Assembly (NCBI GenBank): GCA_026392155.1
Contig: JAPLCP010000145.1
Coordinates: 1-64,000 of the forward strand
DNA: 64,000 bases
DNA from: Armatimonadota bacterium
Lineage (GTDB): Bacteria > Armatimonadota > Armatimonadia > Armatimonadales > Armatimonadaceae
Direction of reading: 5' to 3'
In this document: piece by piece, positions 49,240-57,272 of the stretch
Layout: every line of letters starts with the position of its first letter
How positions within the stretch are numbered: the first letter of the stretch is position 1
The notes under the pieces: model-generated
What the model saw: only the letters and a program-made list of their open reading frames with translations
Told to the model about the DNA's origin: nothing
Databases searched by the model: none
Translations under genes and position numbers: made by a program

Positions 49240-50391
49240 TTAGTTTACGGGGTCGCAGACGATCCCTAGCCAGCTTTTGCCTTGTGCGACAATGACCAGA
49301 GTGGCCTCTGCGCCCTTGCCGCCCCACTTTAAACCCAGCTCTTTATGCACGGCTTCGGGCTCTTTGGGATAGTGGCGCTTCTTGACAACGAGTCTTCCGA
49401 TTCCCTGCTCACGTAGCCAGCGCCCCAGGGTGCGGTCGCGGTAGGGAAGTGCCACGCGGATTTTATAAGAGCGCACAGCGGCTCGCAAGGACGGCTCTGC
49501 GGCGGTGAGGTACATATCTGTCGGGGCGATGAGAGCCGCTTGACAGGCATCGGCGAGCGCTCCTAGTGCCCCCGCACGGATCACGCCGGGGTCAGGGTCG
49601 AGCAGATACTCCCCCAGCTCGTCTGCGATAAAGGGCTCTTCACCACGCTCGTAGCTCTCGCCACTGGGCAGGAGCAAGGCACGCGCAGGCCCCGCTTCCC
49701 CTCCGAGCACAATGCAGGCTTCTTTACAAGTCCGCTCCTCCGAGAGAAAGAGAAGCTGGCCCCCGAGGCTCGTCAGCGTGTCCTCATGAAGGGCGGGGGA
49801 GAGCTTGGCGACGACGATCTTATGGCGTTCTTGGAGCGATTCGAGAAAGCTTAAGGGCGGCTGGTAGCGCTCAGAGTCGGCGGAAAAGCGCGTGTGGCCG
49901 TCGCGGCGGGCGGGATCGAAGAAGGCTCCCTCGCAGTGCCCGCTCTCCCCCTCTAAGGCGGTCACATCGGCGCAGACAAAGCGGATTTTTTCCTCCAGCC
50001 CCAGAACATGGGCGTTGGCGCGAGCAAAGACCAGCCGTGCCGGGTCGGTGTCTACGGCGACCACGCGCTTTCCCGCCGCCGCCAGCGCCAGCGCGTCCCG
50101 TCCCACGCCACAGCAGGCATCTAGGACGCTCTCGCACTCGGAGAAGCACTTGGCATGGAAGGCCGCGATCTCGGTGGAGCTGGCCTGTGCAAGGGCATCG
50201 GCGGTGAGAAAGAGCTGGCCTGCCTCCTCCCAGCCGCGCTTGTGAGCACGCTCCCGCCCATCGAGGATTGTCAGTGCACCTGCCCGCAGCTCCGGGGGCA
50301 GATCCTGGGCATTGGTGAGCGCCTTCGCGCCGCGTCCTAGTACTGCCGCCCCGGGCTCTGAGACAAGAAACTCCGCAATCGCTTCGGTCAC
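49240..50391 (-). CDS. SAM-dependent methyltransferase with THUMP-like C-terminal domain
   Basis: The protein has 383 aa. The SAM fold is at residues about 80-230 ('VLDACCGVGRDALALAAAGKRVVAVDTDP', 'GAFFDPARRDGHTRFS'). The C-terminal 'IRVALPYRDRTLGRWLREQGIGRLVVKKRHYPKEPEAV' fits the THUMP_like domain. Such proteins are probable RNA methyltransferases, but the target is unknown. The GTG start overlaps the stop of a 46-codon frame (GTGA), placing it in an operon after the Hfq-like gene. Confidence 0.88.
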   Translation of the reverse strand: MTEAIAEFLVSEPGAAVLGRGAKALTNAQDLPPELRAGALTILDGRERAHKRGWEEAGQLFLTADALAQASSTEIAAFHAKCFSECESVLDACCGVGRDALALAAAGKRVVAVDTDPARLVFARANAHVLGLEEKIRFVCADVTALEGESGHCEGAFFDPARRDGHTRFSADSERYQPPLSFLESLQERHKIVVAKLSPALHEDTLTSLGGQLLFLSEERTCKEACIVLGGEAGPARALLLPSGESYERGEEPFIADELGEYLLDPDPGVIRAGALGALADACQAALIAPTDMYLTAAEPSLRAAVRSYKIRVALPYRDRTLGRWLREQGIGRLVVKKRHYPKEPEAVHKELGLKWGGKGAEATLVIVAQGKSWLGIVCDPVN

Positions 50392-50528
50392 GAGCCGCCC
50401 GTGAGGATCTTGACTCCCCAGGTTTGCAGAAAAACCCCCATTGCAGGTCTTGGCTTCGTGGCTGCCTCGGGTCCTGTGGGGTTTTGGGTCGCCGTCAGGG
50501 GCTGACCTTGAGCGTCGACGATTAACAC
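50388..50528 (-). CDS. Small ORF between the Hfq-like and methyltransferase genes
   Basis: The frame encodes 46 aa from a GTG: it begins MLIVDAQGQPLTATQNPTGP and continues 'PAMGVFLQTWGVKILTGGS'. It starts 7 nt after the Hfq-like stop, ends in a GTGA overlap with the methyltransferase, and fills the gap exactly, which argues for a real gene. No family or good ribosome site is recognised. Confidence 0.5.
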   Translation of the reverse strand: MLIVDAQGQPLTATQNPTGPEAATKPRPAMGVFLQTWGVKILTGGS

Positions 50529-50535
50529 GGCTGCA

Positions 50536-50763
50536 TCAGCCTTGCTTGTAGTAGACGATCGCGTGCTTGAACAGAGTCAGCTCACCGCCGTCGTCTGCGA
50601 GGACGTGGATCGTGGTCTCATCAAACCACTTGACCTGGCCGTTTAGGCTCTGGCCATTTGCCAGAAGGAAGGTCAATTTTGTCTGCTCATCGCGCAATCG
50701 AATCATTGCGGCGGAGCTTAGCTGAATGGTGGGCAGGCGGTCCCGGCTAGGGCCAAAATCCAT
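50536..50763 (-). CDS. hfq: Hfq-like RNA-binding protein
   Basis: The protein has 75 aa. After a short N-terminal extension the Sm1 motif reads 'FLLANGQSLNGQVKWFDETTIHVL' and Sm2 reads 'TLFKHAIVYY', matching the Hfq pattern NG-x-x-L-x-G ... FD ... YKHAI with Phe for Tyr. It would form a hexameric ring for sRNA/mRNA pairing in the cytoplasm. GAGGA lies 7 nt before the ATG. miaA and hflX, frequent hfq neighbours, are absent. Confidence 0.8.
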   Translation of the reverse strand: MDFGPSRDRLPTIQLSSAAMIRLRDEQTKLTFLLANGQSLNGQVKWFDETTIHVLADDGGELTLFKHAIVYYKQG

Positions 50764-50842
50764 AATCTATTCCTCATTCTCTCAGTACGGTGAAAGTGTG
50801 GCTATTCTACCTCAACTTGCCATCGGAGTGCCCACTTTGTGT

Positions 50843-50848
50843 TACTAT
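50843..50848 (+). promoter_or_regulatory. TACTAT -10 of the DUF1549 operon
   Basis: TACTATAG ends, counting from the hexamer, 7 nt before the GTG at 50856. The GTG begins a clean signal peptide, supporting this start. Confidence 0.5.
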
Positions 50849-50855
50849 AGAAGCT

Positions 50856-52808
50856 GTGTTGAGGTGTCCTCGTTTTTTTGCTTTTGCTATCGTCTTTTTC
50901 GCTTGGCTCCACTCAGGCGCGGCGCAGGCGCGTCAGTCGGAGAGTGCAGAAGCGTACTGGTACCGCCGTGTCGAGCCGGTGCTGGATAAATCCTGCCTCA
51001 AGTGCCACGCGGGGGTGCGTCAGCAAGGCGGGCTGGACCTGCGCTCGCTCCAGACAATTCTTCGGGGCGGCGACCAGGGGCCTGCGGTTGTCCCTGGCAA
51101 GCCCGATGAGAGCCGCCTTGTCGAGTATGTCGTCCCCAAGGCAGGTGTCGCCCACATGCCGCCTGATCCCAAAAAGCAGCTCAGTGCGGAGGCCGTCAAG
51201 ACTCTCAAGACCTGGATCGCGATGTTGCCCCCGCGTGGCACGAAGTCGGTGCCAGAGTACATCGAGGCCTACCAGCGCACCCTGCCATCGCTGGGCACGC
51301 CACCGCTCACTCTAAAGCTCAGTGCGACCGCAACCATAGACTGGTTTCTACAAGCGAGCTGGAAAAAAGACAAGCTCGAACCCGCCCGTCTTGCCAGCGA
51401 CTCTGTGTTTGCGCGGCGTGTCTATCTGGATCTAGCCGGGCGCATTCCGACCCAGAGTGAGCTGAGGCAGTTTGTTGGAGACTACCATGGGGACAAGCGC
51501 GAGCTCTTGGTCACCAAGCTCCTCGCTTCCGAGGACTACCCGCGCCACTTCCGCGAGGTCTTTGACACCCTGCTGATGGGGCGAGGCTCTGGCAAGAACG
51601 CCGCGTGGAGCGCCTATCTTGAGGAGGCCTTGCGCACCAACCGCCCCTGGAATGCGATTGTCCGCGAGATTCTCGTTGCCCGACCCACAGAGAGATCCCA
51701 GCAGGGTGCGACTTGGTTTCTGGCGGCGCGGAAAAACAACTACCAGGCCATCGCCGAAGCCGTCGCGCCAGTGGCCTTTGGGGTGAAGATCGGCTGCGCA
51801 CAGTGCCACAATCACCCGCTCGCCTGGGAGATTGAGCAGCGACACTACTGGGGCTTGGTCGCGGCCTTCAATCGTGGCAAGAATGTCGACACGGACTCGG
51901 GCACCGGAATCTCCGAGAGCGCGATTGGCGGCTTTGTCAACTTTGCCAACCTCAAAAAAGAGTCCCAGCCTGCCGCGCTGGCTTTTCTCAACGGCAAGAG
52001 TGTCTCGGAGCGCATCCCGAGCGCCGACGAAAAAGAAGTGGACAAGCCTGAGCTCTATACCGTGCCCGCTGGGGCACGCACAGCAGCCGTCCCGAAGTTC
52101 TCGCGGCGCGAAGCCCTCGCCGACTCCGTGACTCGTGAGAATCCGCTCTTGGCTCGCGCTTTTGTGAATCGCCTCTGGGCCAAGCTAATGGGCCGTGGTT
52201 TTGTCCAGCCCGCTGATCAGCTAGACTCTAAGCACCGCGCCAGCCACCCCGAGCTTCTGGACTGGCTCGCCAAAGACTTTGAGGCAAGCGGCTACAATAT
52301 CCAGCGCCTGGTGAAAAACATCGTCCTGACCCGTGCCTACCAGCTCGATGCCAAGATGGCAAGTAAAACTCTACCCCCGCCGGAGTCGTTCGCCCGAGCG
52401 CTGGAGAAACCGCTCTCTGCGGAGCAGCTCTTGCTCTCTCTACAGGTTGCGACAGGCAGTAAGGGCGATAGTGGCGAGCTGGAGCGTGGGTTTGTCAAGG
52501 CTTTCCCGGACCTGATGCCCGACACCTATAACCCGTCGCTCCAGCAGGCGCTCTTTCTGACCAACTCGCCTTTGGTAGAGAAGCTCCTCAAGCCCGCGCC
52601 TGGTAATACGACGGCAGCTCTTGCCATCCTCCCCACTCCCGAGGCACGCGTCCGAGGCGCGTTTCAAGCCGCGTTTGGCCGAGCACCCGACGCCACTGAG
52701 CTGGCACAGTGTCAGGCAGTTCTAAAAACGGCTTCGTCGCCCGAGCGCGGTGTCCAGAATCTCCTCTGGGCGCTCCTCACCAGCGCCGAGTTTCAGGTGA
52801 ACCACTAA
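50856..52808 (+). CDS. Exported DUF1549/DUF1553 protein with planctomycete-type cytochrome c domain
   Basis: The protein has 650 aa from the GTG at 50856, which opens a signal peptide (MLRCPRFFAFAIVFFAWLHS...AQA). A heme motif C-x2-C-H ('SCLKCHAG') follows in a PSCyt1-type domain. DUF1549 comes next ('FARRVYLDLAGRIPTQSELRQF', 'CAQCHNHPLAWE' with a second C-x2-C-H), then DUF1553 ('RENPLLARAFVNRLWAKLMGRGFV'). These periplasmic proteins abound in Planctomycetota; their chemistry is unresolved. It starts an operon with DUF1501 and WD40 genes. Confidence 0.93.
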   Translation: MLRCPRFFAFAIVFFAWLHSGAAQARQSESAEAYWYRRVEPVLDKSCLKCHAGVRQQGGLDLRSLQTILRGGDQGPAVVPGKPDESRLVEYVVPKAGVAHMPPDPKKQLSAEAVKTLKTWIAMLPPRGTKSVPEYIEAYQRTLPSLGTPPLTLKLSATATIDWFLQASWKKDKLEPARLASDSVFARRVYLDLAGRIPTQSELRQFVGDYHGDKRELLVTKLLASEDYPRHFREVFDTLLMGRGSGKNAAWSAYLEEALRTNRPWNAIVREILVARPTERSQQGATWFLAARKNNYQAIAEAVAPVAFGVKIGCAQCHNHPLAWEIEQRHYWGLVAAFNRGKNVDTDSGTGISESAIGGFVNFANLKKESQPAALAFLNGKSVSERIPSADEKEVDKPELYTVPAGARTAAVPKFSRREALADSVTRENPLLARAFVNRLWAKLMGRGFVQPADQLDSKHRASHPELLDWLAKDFEASGYNIQRLVKNIVLTRAYQLDAKMASKTLPPPESFARALEKPLSAEQLLLSLQVATGSKGDSGELERGFVKAFPDLMPDTYNPSLQQALFLTNSPLVEKLLKPAPGNTTAALAILPTPEARVRGAFQAAFGRAPDATELAQCQAVLKTASSPERGVQNLLWALLTSAEFQVNH

Positions 52809-54130
52809 TGACCGAAAAAGACGAAAAAGGCTGTACGCCCCCTGAGCATACGCTCCACCGACGGCTGTTTCTGCAAGGACTGGTCGGGGCGGGGGCAGCA
52901 TCGGCGCTGAGCTGGACGGGGCTGTTCTCGCCCGCCGCGATTGCCGCTGAGGCCAAGCGCCAGGAGAAGCACTGCATCTTGCTCTGGCTCTGCGGGGCAC
53001 CAAGCCAGTTCGAGACCTGGGATCCCAAGCCGGGGAGCATCTACGGCGGGCCGTTTCGCGCGATCCCGACCAAGCTTCCGGGAGTGCAGTTCAGCGAGCT
53101 GATGCCCAACTGCGCTAAGATCGCCGATAAGCTTGCCGTGGTGCGCTCGATGAAGACCAAGCCCAACGAGCACTTCCAGGCCATTGATTTACTGACACGC
53201 GGTGCGGCTCCCCGCGAGCCGTTTGTGCGTCCTATCTTGGGCTCGGTGCTCGCGCAGCAGCTTGGGCACTTAGATAGCCCGATTCCCAACTTCGTCTTTC
53301 TCGATCCCAATCCCAAGGGCAACGAGTTCGAGTCGTTTAAGGCAGGCAACTGGGCGGGCTGGCTTGGGGCGCAGTACGGCCCGGTGCGCGCGGGCGGCGA
53401 GTACAAGCTGGAGAATGTCAAGCGCCTCGCCGACAGCACCACGCAGGACTTCGAGCAGCGCGAGGCATTAAGAAAGTTCCTCACGAAAAAATACGAGAAC
53501 GACCGAACCAGCGCCGCGGCAAGCTCCCAGAACGCGACATTCTCACGCGTCAAGGGTCTGATGAGCTGTGCGGATCTCTTTGATCTGGAGAAAGTCAAGC
53601 CCAAAGACCGCGAGCGCTACGGCCCCGGTACGTTTGGCCTGCACACGCTGCTTGCGCGAAACTTGGTGGAGAATGGCGCGCCGTTTGTGATGGTCGCCAA
53701 CGGCATGCCCTGGGACTGCCATGTCTTCCAGCACGAGATCTACCAGATGCTGGTGCCGGAGACGGATCGTATTGTCGCCAACCTCATCAATGATTTAGAC
53801 GAGCGTGGCCTTCTCGACAAAACCTTGGTGGTGGTGATGGGTGAGTTTGGCCGGACGCCGTGGCTCAATGCCGCCCGTGGTCGTGACCACTACCCGGATG
53901 CCTGGAGCCTGGCGATGGCGGGAGCAGGGATCAAGCGCGGCGTGGTTGTGGGCGCAACCGACGCTGATGGGGTGGACGTAGCCGAAAAGCCCTTTGATGA
54001 GAAGAATCTCTTCGCCACGATCTTCACGGCGCTGGGCCTCGATCCGTATGCCGAGTACGAAGCCGAGGACATCCCGACGTTTTATCGCGTTGAGGACAAG
54101 GCCGCCCCGATCCGGGAGATCCTGAAATGA
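52808..54130 (+). CDS. Exported DUF1501 protein (sulfatase-like fold)
   Basis: The protein has 440 aa with an export signal that looks twin-arginine-like ('HRRLFLQGLVGAGAASALSW'). The body has 'CILLWLCGAPSQFETWDPKPG', 'FSELMPNCAKIADKLAVVRSM' and the metal-site-like 'MGEFGRTPWLNAARGRDHYP'. This is the DUF1501 pattern, related to alkaline phosphatase-fold enzymes. TAATG couples it to the preceding gene, and ATGA to the next. It is probably an extracytoplasmic partner of the DUF1549 protein. Confidence 0.93.
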   Translation: MTEKDEKGCTPPEHTLHRRLFLQGLVGAGAASALSWTGLFSPAAIAAEAKRQEKHCILLWLCGAPSQFETWDPKPGSIYGGPFRAIPTKLPGVQFSELMPNCAKIADKLAVVRSMKTKPNEHFQAIDLLTRGAAPREPFVRPILGSVLAQQLGHLDSPIPNFVFLDPNPKGNEFESFKAGNWAGWLGAQYGPVRAGGEYKLENVKRLADSTTQDFEQREALRKFLTKKYENDRTSAAASSQNATFSRVKGLMSCADLFDLEKVKPKDRERYGPGTFGLHTLLARNLVENGAPFVMVANGMPWDCHVFQHEIYQMLVPETDRIVANLINDLDERGLLDKTLVVVMGEFGRTPWLNAARGRDHYPDAWSLAMAGAGIKRGVVVGATDADGVDVAEKPFDEKNLFATIFTALGLDPYAEYEAEDIPTFYRVEDKAAPIREILK

Positions 54131-55212
54131 GCGAGCTGAAATTAACGTCGCTAAAAGATATTAAGCTACCGACCGCCGTGCTTGCGCTTGCAGCCACGCC
54201 CGAGGGCAAGCAGCTCTTTGCTGCGTGTCTGGACGGCGGCGTCTACGCAGTGCCCGTAGACTCGGGCGTGCCCCAAAAGCTCGGTAAGCATGAAAGCTAT
54301 GCCAGCGGCGTGCAGTTTCTCACCAAGACCAACCAGCTCATCTCGGCGGGCTACGATGGCACGCTCCGCTGGCTCTCGCTCACGGAGGGCAAGGAAACGC
54401 GCGTTGTCAAAGCCCATAGCTTCTGGTCGTGGAAGCTGCGCCTCTCCCCCGATGAGCGCTTTGTGGCCAGCGCAACCGGGCAGTATCTTGCAGGCGGCGA
54501 AAAGTACGAGCCCGCCAAAGAGCGCGAGCCTAGCATAAAAGTTTTCGACACAGAAACGGGCAAGCAAGTCGCGGCACTTGCGCACACGCCCCCCGTGCTT
54601 TCTGTGGCGTTTAGTCCGGATAGCAAACATATTGCGGCAGCGAATCTCATGGGGGAGGTTCGGGTCTGGGAGCTGGCGACCGGCAAGCAAGTCGCCGCTT
54701 GGACGACGCCAGACTTTACGTGCTGGGGGATTATCAAGAGCCACCATTATGTGGGCGGTATTTTTGATCTGGCGTTTAGCCCCGATGGTAAAGAGCTGCT
54801 GGCCTGTGGCATGGGCCCGATGGTAGATCCGATGGCGGGCAATGGCAAGCAGACCTGGCAGCGCTTTGCCTGGGCCGAAAATCCGCCGCGAAAAGTCTCG
54901 CAGATCCAAGATGCCGATGCCGGGGCGGGCCTGATGGAGGCGCTTCGCTTCCACCCTGAGGGCAGGCACTTTGTGATGGCCGGAAAGCTCGCACAGGGCA
55001 AGTGGAATGCCGCGCTCTTTGAGAGTAGCACTGGGGCCATGGCGCACTCGCTCGACTGCAAGATGCGTGTCACCGATGCCGCCTGGCTCACAGGTGGCAC
55101 GCAGCTCGCACTCTCGGGCGCGACAGCGCAGGAGAAAAAGAACAAGGAGGGCCGCTACACGGACTTCGGCCGTATTAAGCTCTTTACGGTAGTCCCAGGC
55201 CTGGTGTCTTGA
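54127..55212 (+). CDS. WD40-repeat protein
   Basis: The 361-aa protein is a probable seven-bladed propeller. Repeated blades read like 'AVLALAATPEGKQLFAACLDGGVYAVPVD', 'VLSVAFSPDSKHIAAANLMGEVRVWELATGKQVAAW' and 'IFDLAFSPDGKELLACGMG' (in parts). No signal peptide is seen. DUF1549-DUF1501-WD40 triplets are common in Planctomycetota and probably form one surface or periplasmic system, though the lack of a signal here is odd. The ATG overlaps the DUF1501 stop by 4 nt. Confidence 0.9.
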   Translation: MSELKLTSLKDIKLPTAVLALAATPEGKQLFAACLDGGVYAVPVDSGVPQKLGKHESYASGVQFLTKTNQLISAGYDGTLRWLSLTEGKETRVVKAHSFWSWKLRLSPDERFVASATGQYLAGGEKYEPAKEREPSIKVFDTETGKQVAALAHTPPVLSVAFSPDSKHIAAANLMGEVRVWELATGKQVAAWTTPDFTCWGIIKSHHYVGGIFDLAFSPDGKELLACGMGPMVDPMAGNGKQTWQRFAWAENPPRKVSQIQDADAGAGLMEALRFHPEGRHFVMAGKLAQGKWNAALFESSTGAMAHSLDCKMRVTDAAWLTGGTQLALSGATAQEKKNKEGRYTDFGRIKLFTVVPGLVS

Positions 55213-55266
55213 CTCTGTGTGCAATCCACGATAGAATTTGACGCCTGTTGGTTTGTCAGAGGGTTT

Positions 55267-55341
55267 CCCGTTGTAGCTCAGCCCGGATAGAGCGGTCCCG
55301 TCCTAAGGGAAAGGCCGGGGGTTCGAATCCCTCCGACGGGA
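55267..55341 (+). tRNA. tRNA-Arg (CCT)
   Basis: The 75-nt cloverleaf has acceptor CCCGTTG/CGACGGG with discriminator A, D arm GCTC/GAGC, anticodon loop GTCCTAA (anticodon CCT) on a stem with CCC/GGG, and T arm GGGGG-TTCGAAT-CCCTC. No CCA is encoded. Confidence 0.92.
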
Positions 55342-55368
55342 TTTTCTGACAGTGTCCAAACACGACCT

Positions 55369-55452
55369 GGAGAGGTCGCATAGTTGGTCTAGTGCGTCCG
55401 CCTCGAAAGCGGATGAGTGCAAGCTCCGTGGGTTCGAATCCCACCCTCTCCG
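55369..55452 (+). tRNA. tRNA-Ser (CGA)
   Basis: The 84-nt gene has acceptor GGAGAGG/CCTCTCC with discriminator G, anticodon stem CCGC/GCGG with loop CTCGAAA (anticodon CGA), a long class II variable arm and T arm GTGGG-TTCGAAT-CCCAC. T7 follows directly. It is 27 nt after tRNA-Arg and probably co-transcribed. Confidence 0.93.
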
Positions 55453-55488
55453 TTTTTTTACACTACTCGGTCATAAACACCATCTCCT

Positions 55489-55917
55489 ATGACCCGCGAA
55501 ACTGCCTATAAAACGGTAATTCCCCCCACGGCCCGAGAAAAGGTCACTGCGCGCGGACAAGCTCGCTGTCCTGTACGGGCAGAATACTAAATTGGGAAAG
55601 CGCTTGTCGGAATACGACTCTGGCATCCCAGTGGGCTTCCTGCAAACGAGTACGCCTTTCAAGATGGCAGCAAACACGGCTGGCAGTTTTTCTGGAACAC
55701 CGACGGTAATCTGATCTCTGCACAGCCCTACGAACAGGAGCGACAACATGGCACCGCCTACCAGTGGGCCAACGATGGGCGACTGCTCGGTACCTATACC
55801 ATGGACAAGGGGAACGGTCTCGATCTCTGGTGGTGTGAAGACGAAGACGGCAACGTCACCCTAGCGGAAGCCTGCACTTCACTCCTGGCTCCACAGCGAG
55901 CGTGCGCGCAAACATGA
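55489..55917 (+). pseudogene. YwqK/MORN-like repeat protein, interrupted and truncated
   Basis: From the ATG at 55489 one frame runs 33 codons to a TAA (55588-55590). It then continues uninterrupted for 108 codons with clear family repeats: 'LVGIRLWHPSGLP', 'DGSKHGWQFFWNTDGNL', 'RQHGTAYQWANDGRLLGTYTM' and 'GNGLDLWWCEDEDG'. The repeats then stop and unrelated residues lead to TGA. One nonsense codon plus loss of the C-terminal repeats indicates a pseudogene. Intact relatives usually continue for several more repeats. It fills most of the 533-bp gap after the tRNAs. Confidence 0.75.
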
Positions 55918-55973
55918 ACAGGTGGGGTGTCTTCCATTAGGGGTTTCATAAGGACATTTTACCTCCCTTCAGG

Positions 55974-55979
55974 TATTCT
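55974..55979 (+). promoter_or_regulatory. TATTCT -10 of the DUF4038 gene
   Basis: The hexamer ends 6 nt before the ATG at 55986. The earlier ATG at 55980 would lie directly after the hexamer and could not be on the transcript start expected from it. Confidence 0.45.
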
Positions 55980-55985
55980 ATGGGC

Positions 55986-57269
55986 ATGAACCTCTGCGTT
56001 ACCGACAATGGCCGCTTTCTTCAGTGGGACGACCAGACCCCGTTTTTCTACCTCGCTGACACGGCCTGGGAGCTGTTTCACCGGCTGACACTCGACGAGG
56101 CCAAGCACTACTTAGAAGTGCGGGCGGAGCAGGGCTTCACGGTGATCCAGGCGGTTCTGCTCGCCGAGTTCGATGGGCTGACGGAGCCTAATCAAAACGG
56201 TGACCTGCCCCTTCATGACCTCGACCCGACCAAGCCCAATGAGAAGTATTTTTCGCATGTGGACGCCGTGCTGGACTACGCGGACTCGCTTGGGCTGATG
56301 GTGGGGCTATTGCCGACGTGGGGCGATAAAGTGGTGAAGGCATGGGGAGTCGGGCCGGTGATCTTCAACCCAACCAATGCCTACGCCTACGGCAAGTGGC
56401 TGGGGCTGCGCTATCTCCACCGCGAGAATATTCTCTGGATCAACGGCGGGGACCGCAAGCCGCAGACGGACGACGAGAAAGAGACGTTTCGTAAGCTAGG
56501 GCAGGGGCTGTGCGACGCCGACCCGAACCATCTCATTACGTTCCATCCCCAAGGCGGCTGTCACTCTAGCGATGATTTCCATACCGAAGACTGGCTCGAC
56601 TTCAACCAGATTCAGTCCGGCCACGGAGCGCGGCGGATTGACAACGCGGCGATGGTGGACAAGGACTACGCCCTCACGCCCATCAAGCCGACGCTGGATG
56701 CGGAGCCGTGCTACGAGAACCACCCGATCAACTGGAAGCCCGACACTAGCCGCTTTCGCGATGACGATGTCCGTGCGGCGCTCTGGCGCTCCGTGCTGGC
56801 GGGAGCGTGCGGCGTGACCTATGGCTGTCAGGATGTCTGGCAGTTCTTCGACTCCAGCCGCCATCCCGCCATTGCCTTTTCCGACACGCACTGGACCGAG
56901 GCGCTGCACTTCTCCGGCGCGTGGCAGGTGCGGCACCTGCGCTCACTGATCGAGGAGCGCGACTTCACGACAGGCGTTCCCGCCCAGGAGCGCATCCTCA
57001 CCGACGACACCGGCGCACGCTGCCTCACCGGCGACGGCTGGCTGCTCTGCTACTTCCCCGAGGGCGGCGAGCTCACCCTGAGTGTGGACGAGCTGGGATT
57101 TGATGTCGCCGCCGTGAGCTGGTACGACCCGCGCACCGGGATCGCCGTGGACGACGAGGAAGTGGACTGTGAGGACGAGATTATCGTCTCCTCCCCCACG
57201 TCAGGCCGCCACAACGACTGGGTTCTCTGCCTCGAAGCCACCGAGCTCGCCGATGAGGATGAAGACTAG
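55986..57269 (+). CDS. DUF4038 (apiosidase-like, GH140-type) glycoside hydrolase
   Basis: The protein has 427 aa. The TIM-barrel DUF4038 domain opens with 'NGRFLQWDDQTPFFYLADTAWELFHRLTLDEA' and has 'VGLLPTWGDKV', 'ILWINGGDRKP', 'FHPQGGCHSS', 'LDAEPCYENHPI' and 'GVTYGCQDVWQF'. A small C-terminal beta domain fits the putative collagen-binding PF12904 module. It probably cleaves a plant-type glycoside. There is no signal peptide, so it may act inside the cell. The MFS transporter gene converges from 3 nt downstream. Confidence 0.9.
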   Translation: MNLCVTDNGRFLQWDDQTPFFYLADTAWELFHRLTLDEAKHYLEVRAEQGFTVIQAVLLAEFDGLTEPNQNGDLPLHDLDPTKPNEKYFSHVDAVLDYADSLGLMVGLLPTWGDKVVKAWGVGPVIFNPTNAYAYGKWLGLRYLHRENILWINGGDRKPQTDDEKETFRKLGQGLCDADPNHLITFHPQGGCHSSDDFHTEDWLDFNQIQSGHGARRIDNAAMVDKDYALTPIKPTLDAEPCYENHPINWKPDTSRFRDDDVRAALWRSVLAGACGVTYGCQDVWQFFDSSRHPAIAFSDTHWTEALHFSGAWQVRHLRSLIEERDFTTGVPAQERILTDDTGARCLTGDGWLLCYFPEGGELTLSVDELGFDVAAVSWYDPRTGIAVDDEEVDCEDEIIVSSPTSGRHNDWVLCLEATELADEDED

Positions 57270-57272
57270 CAC

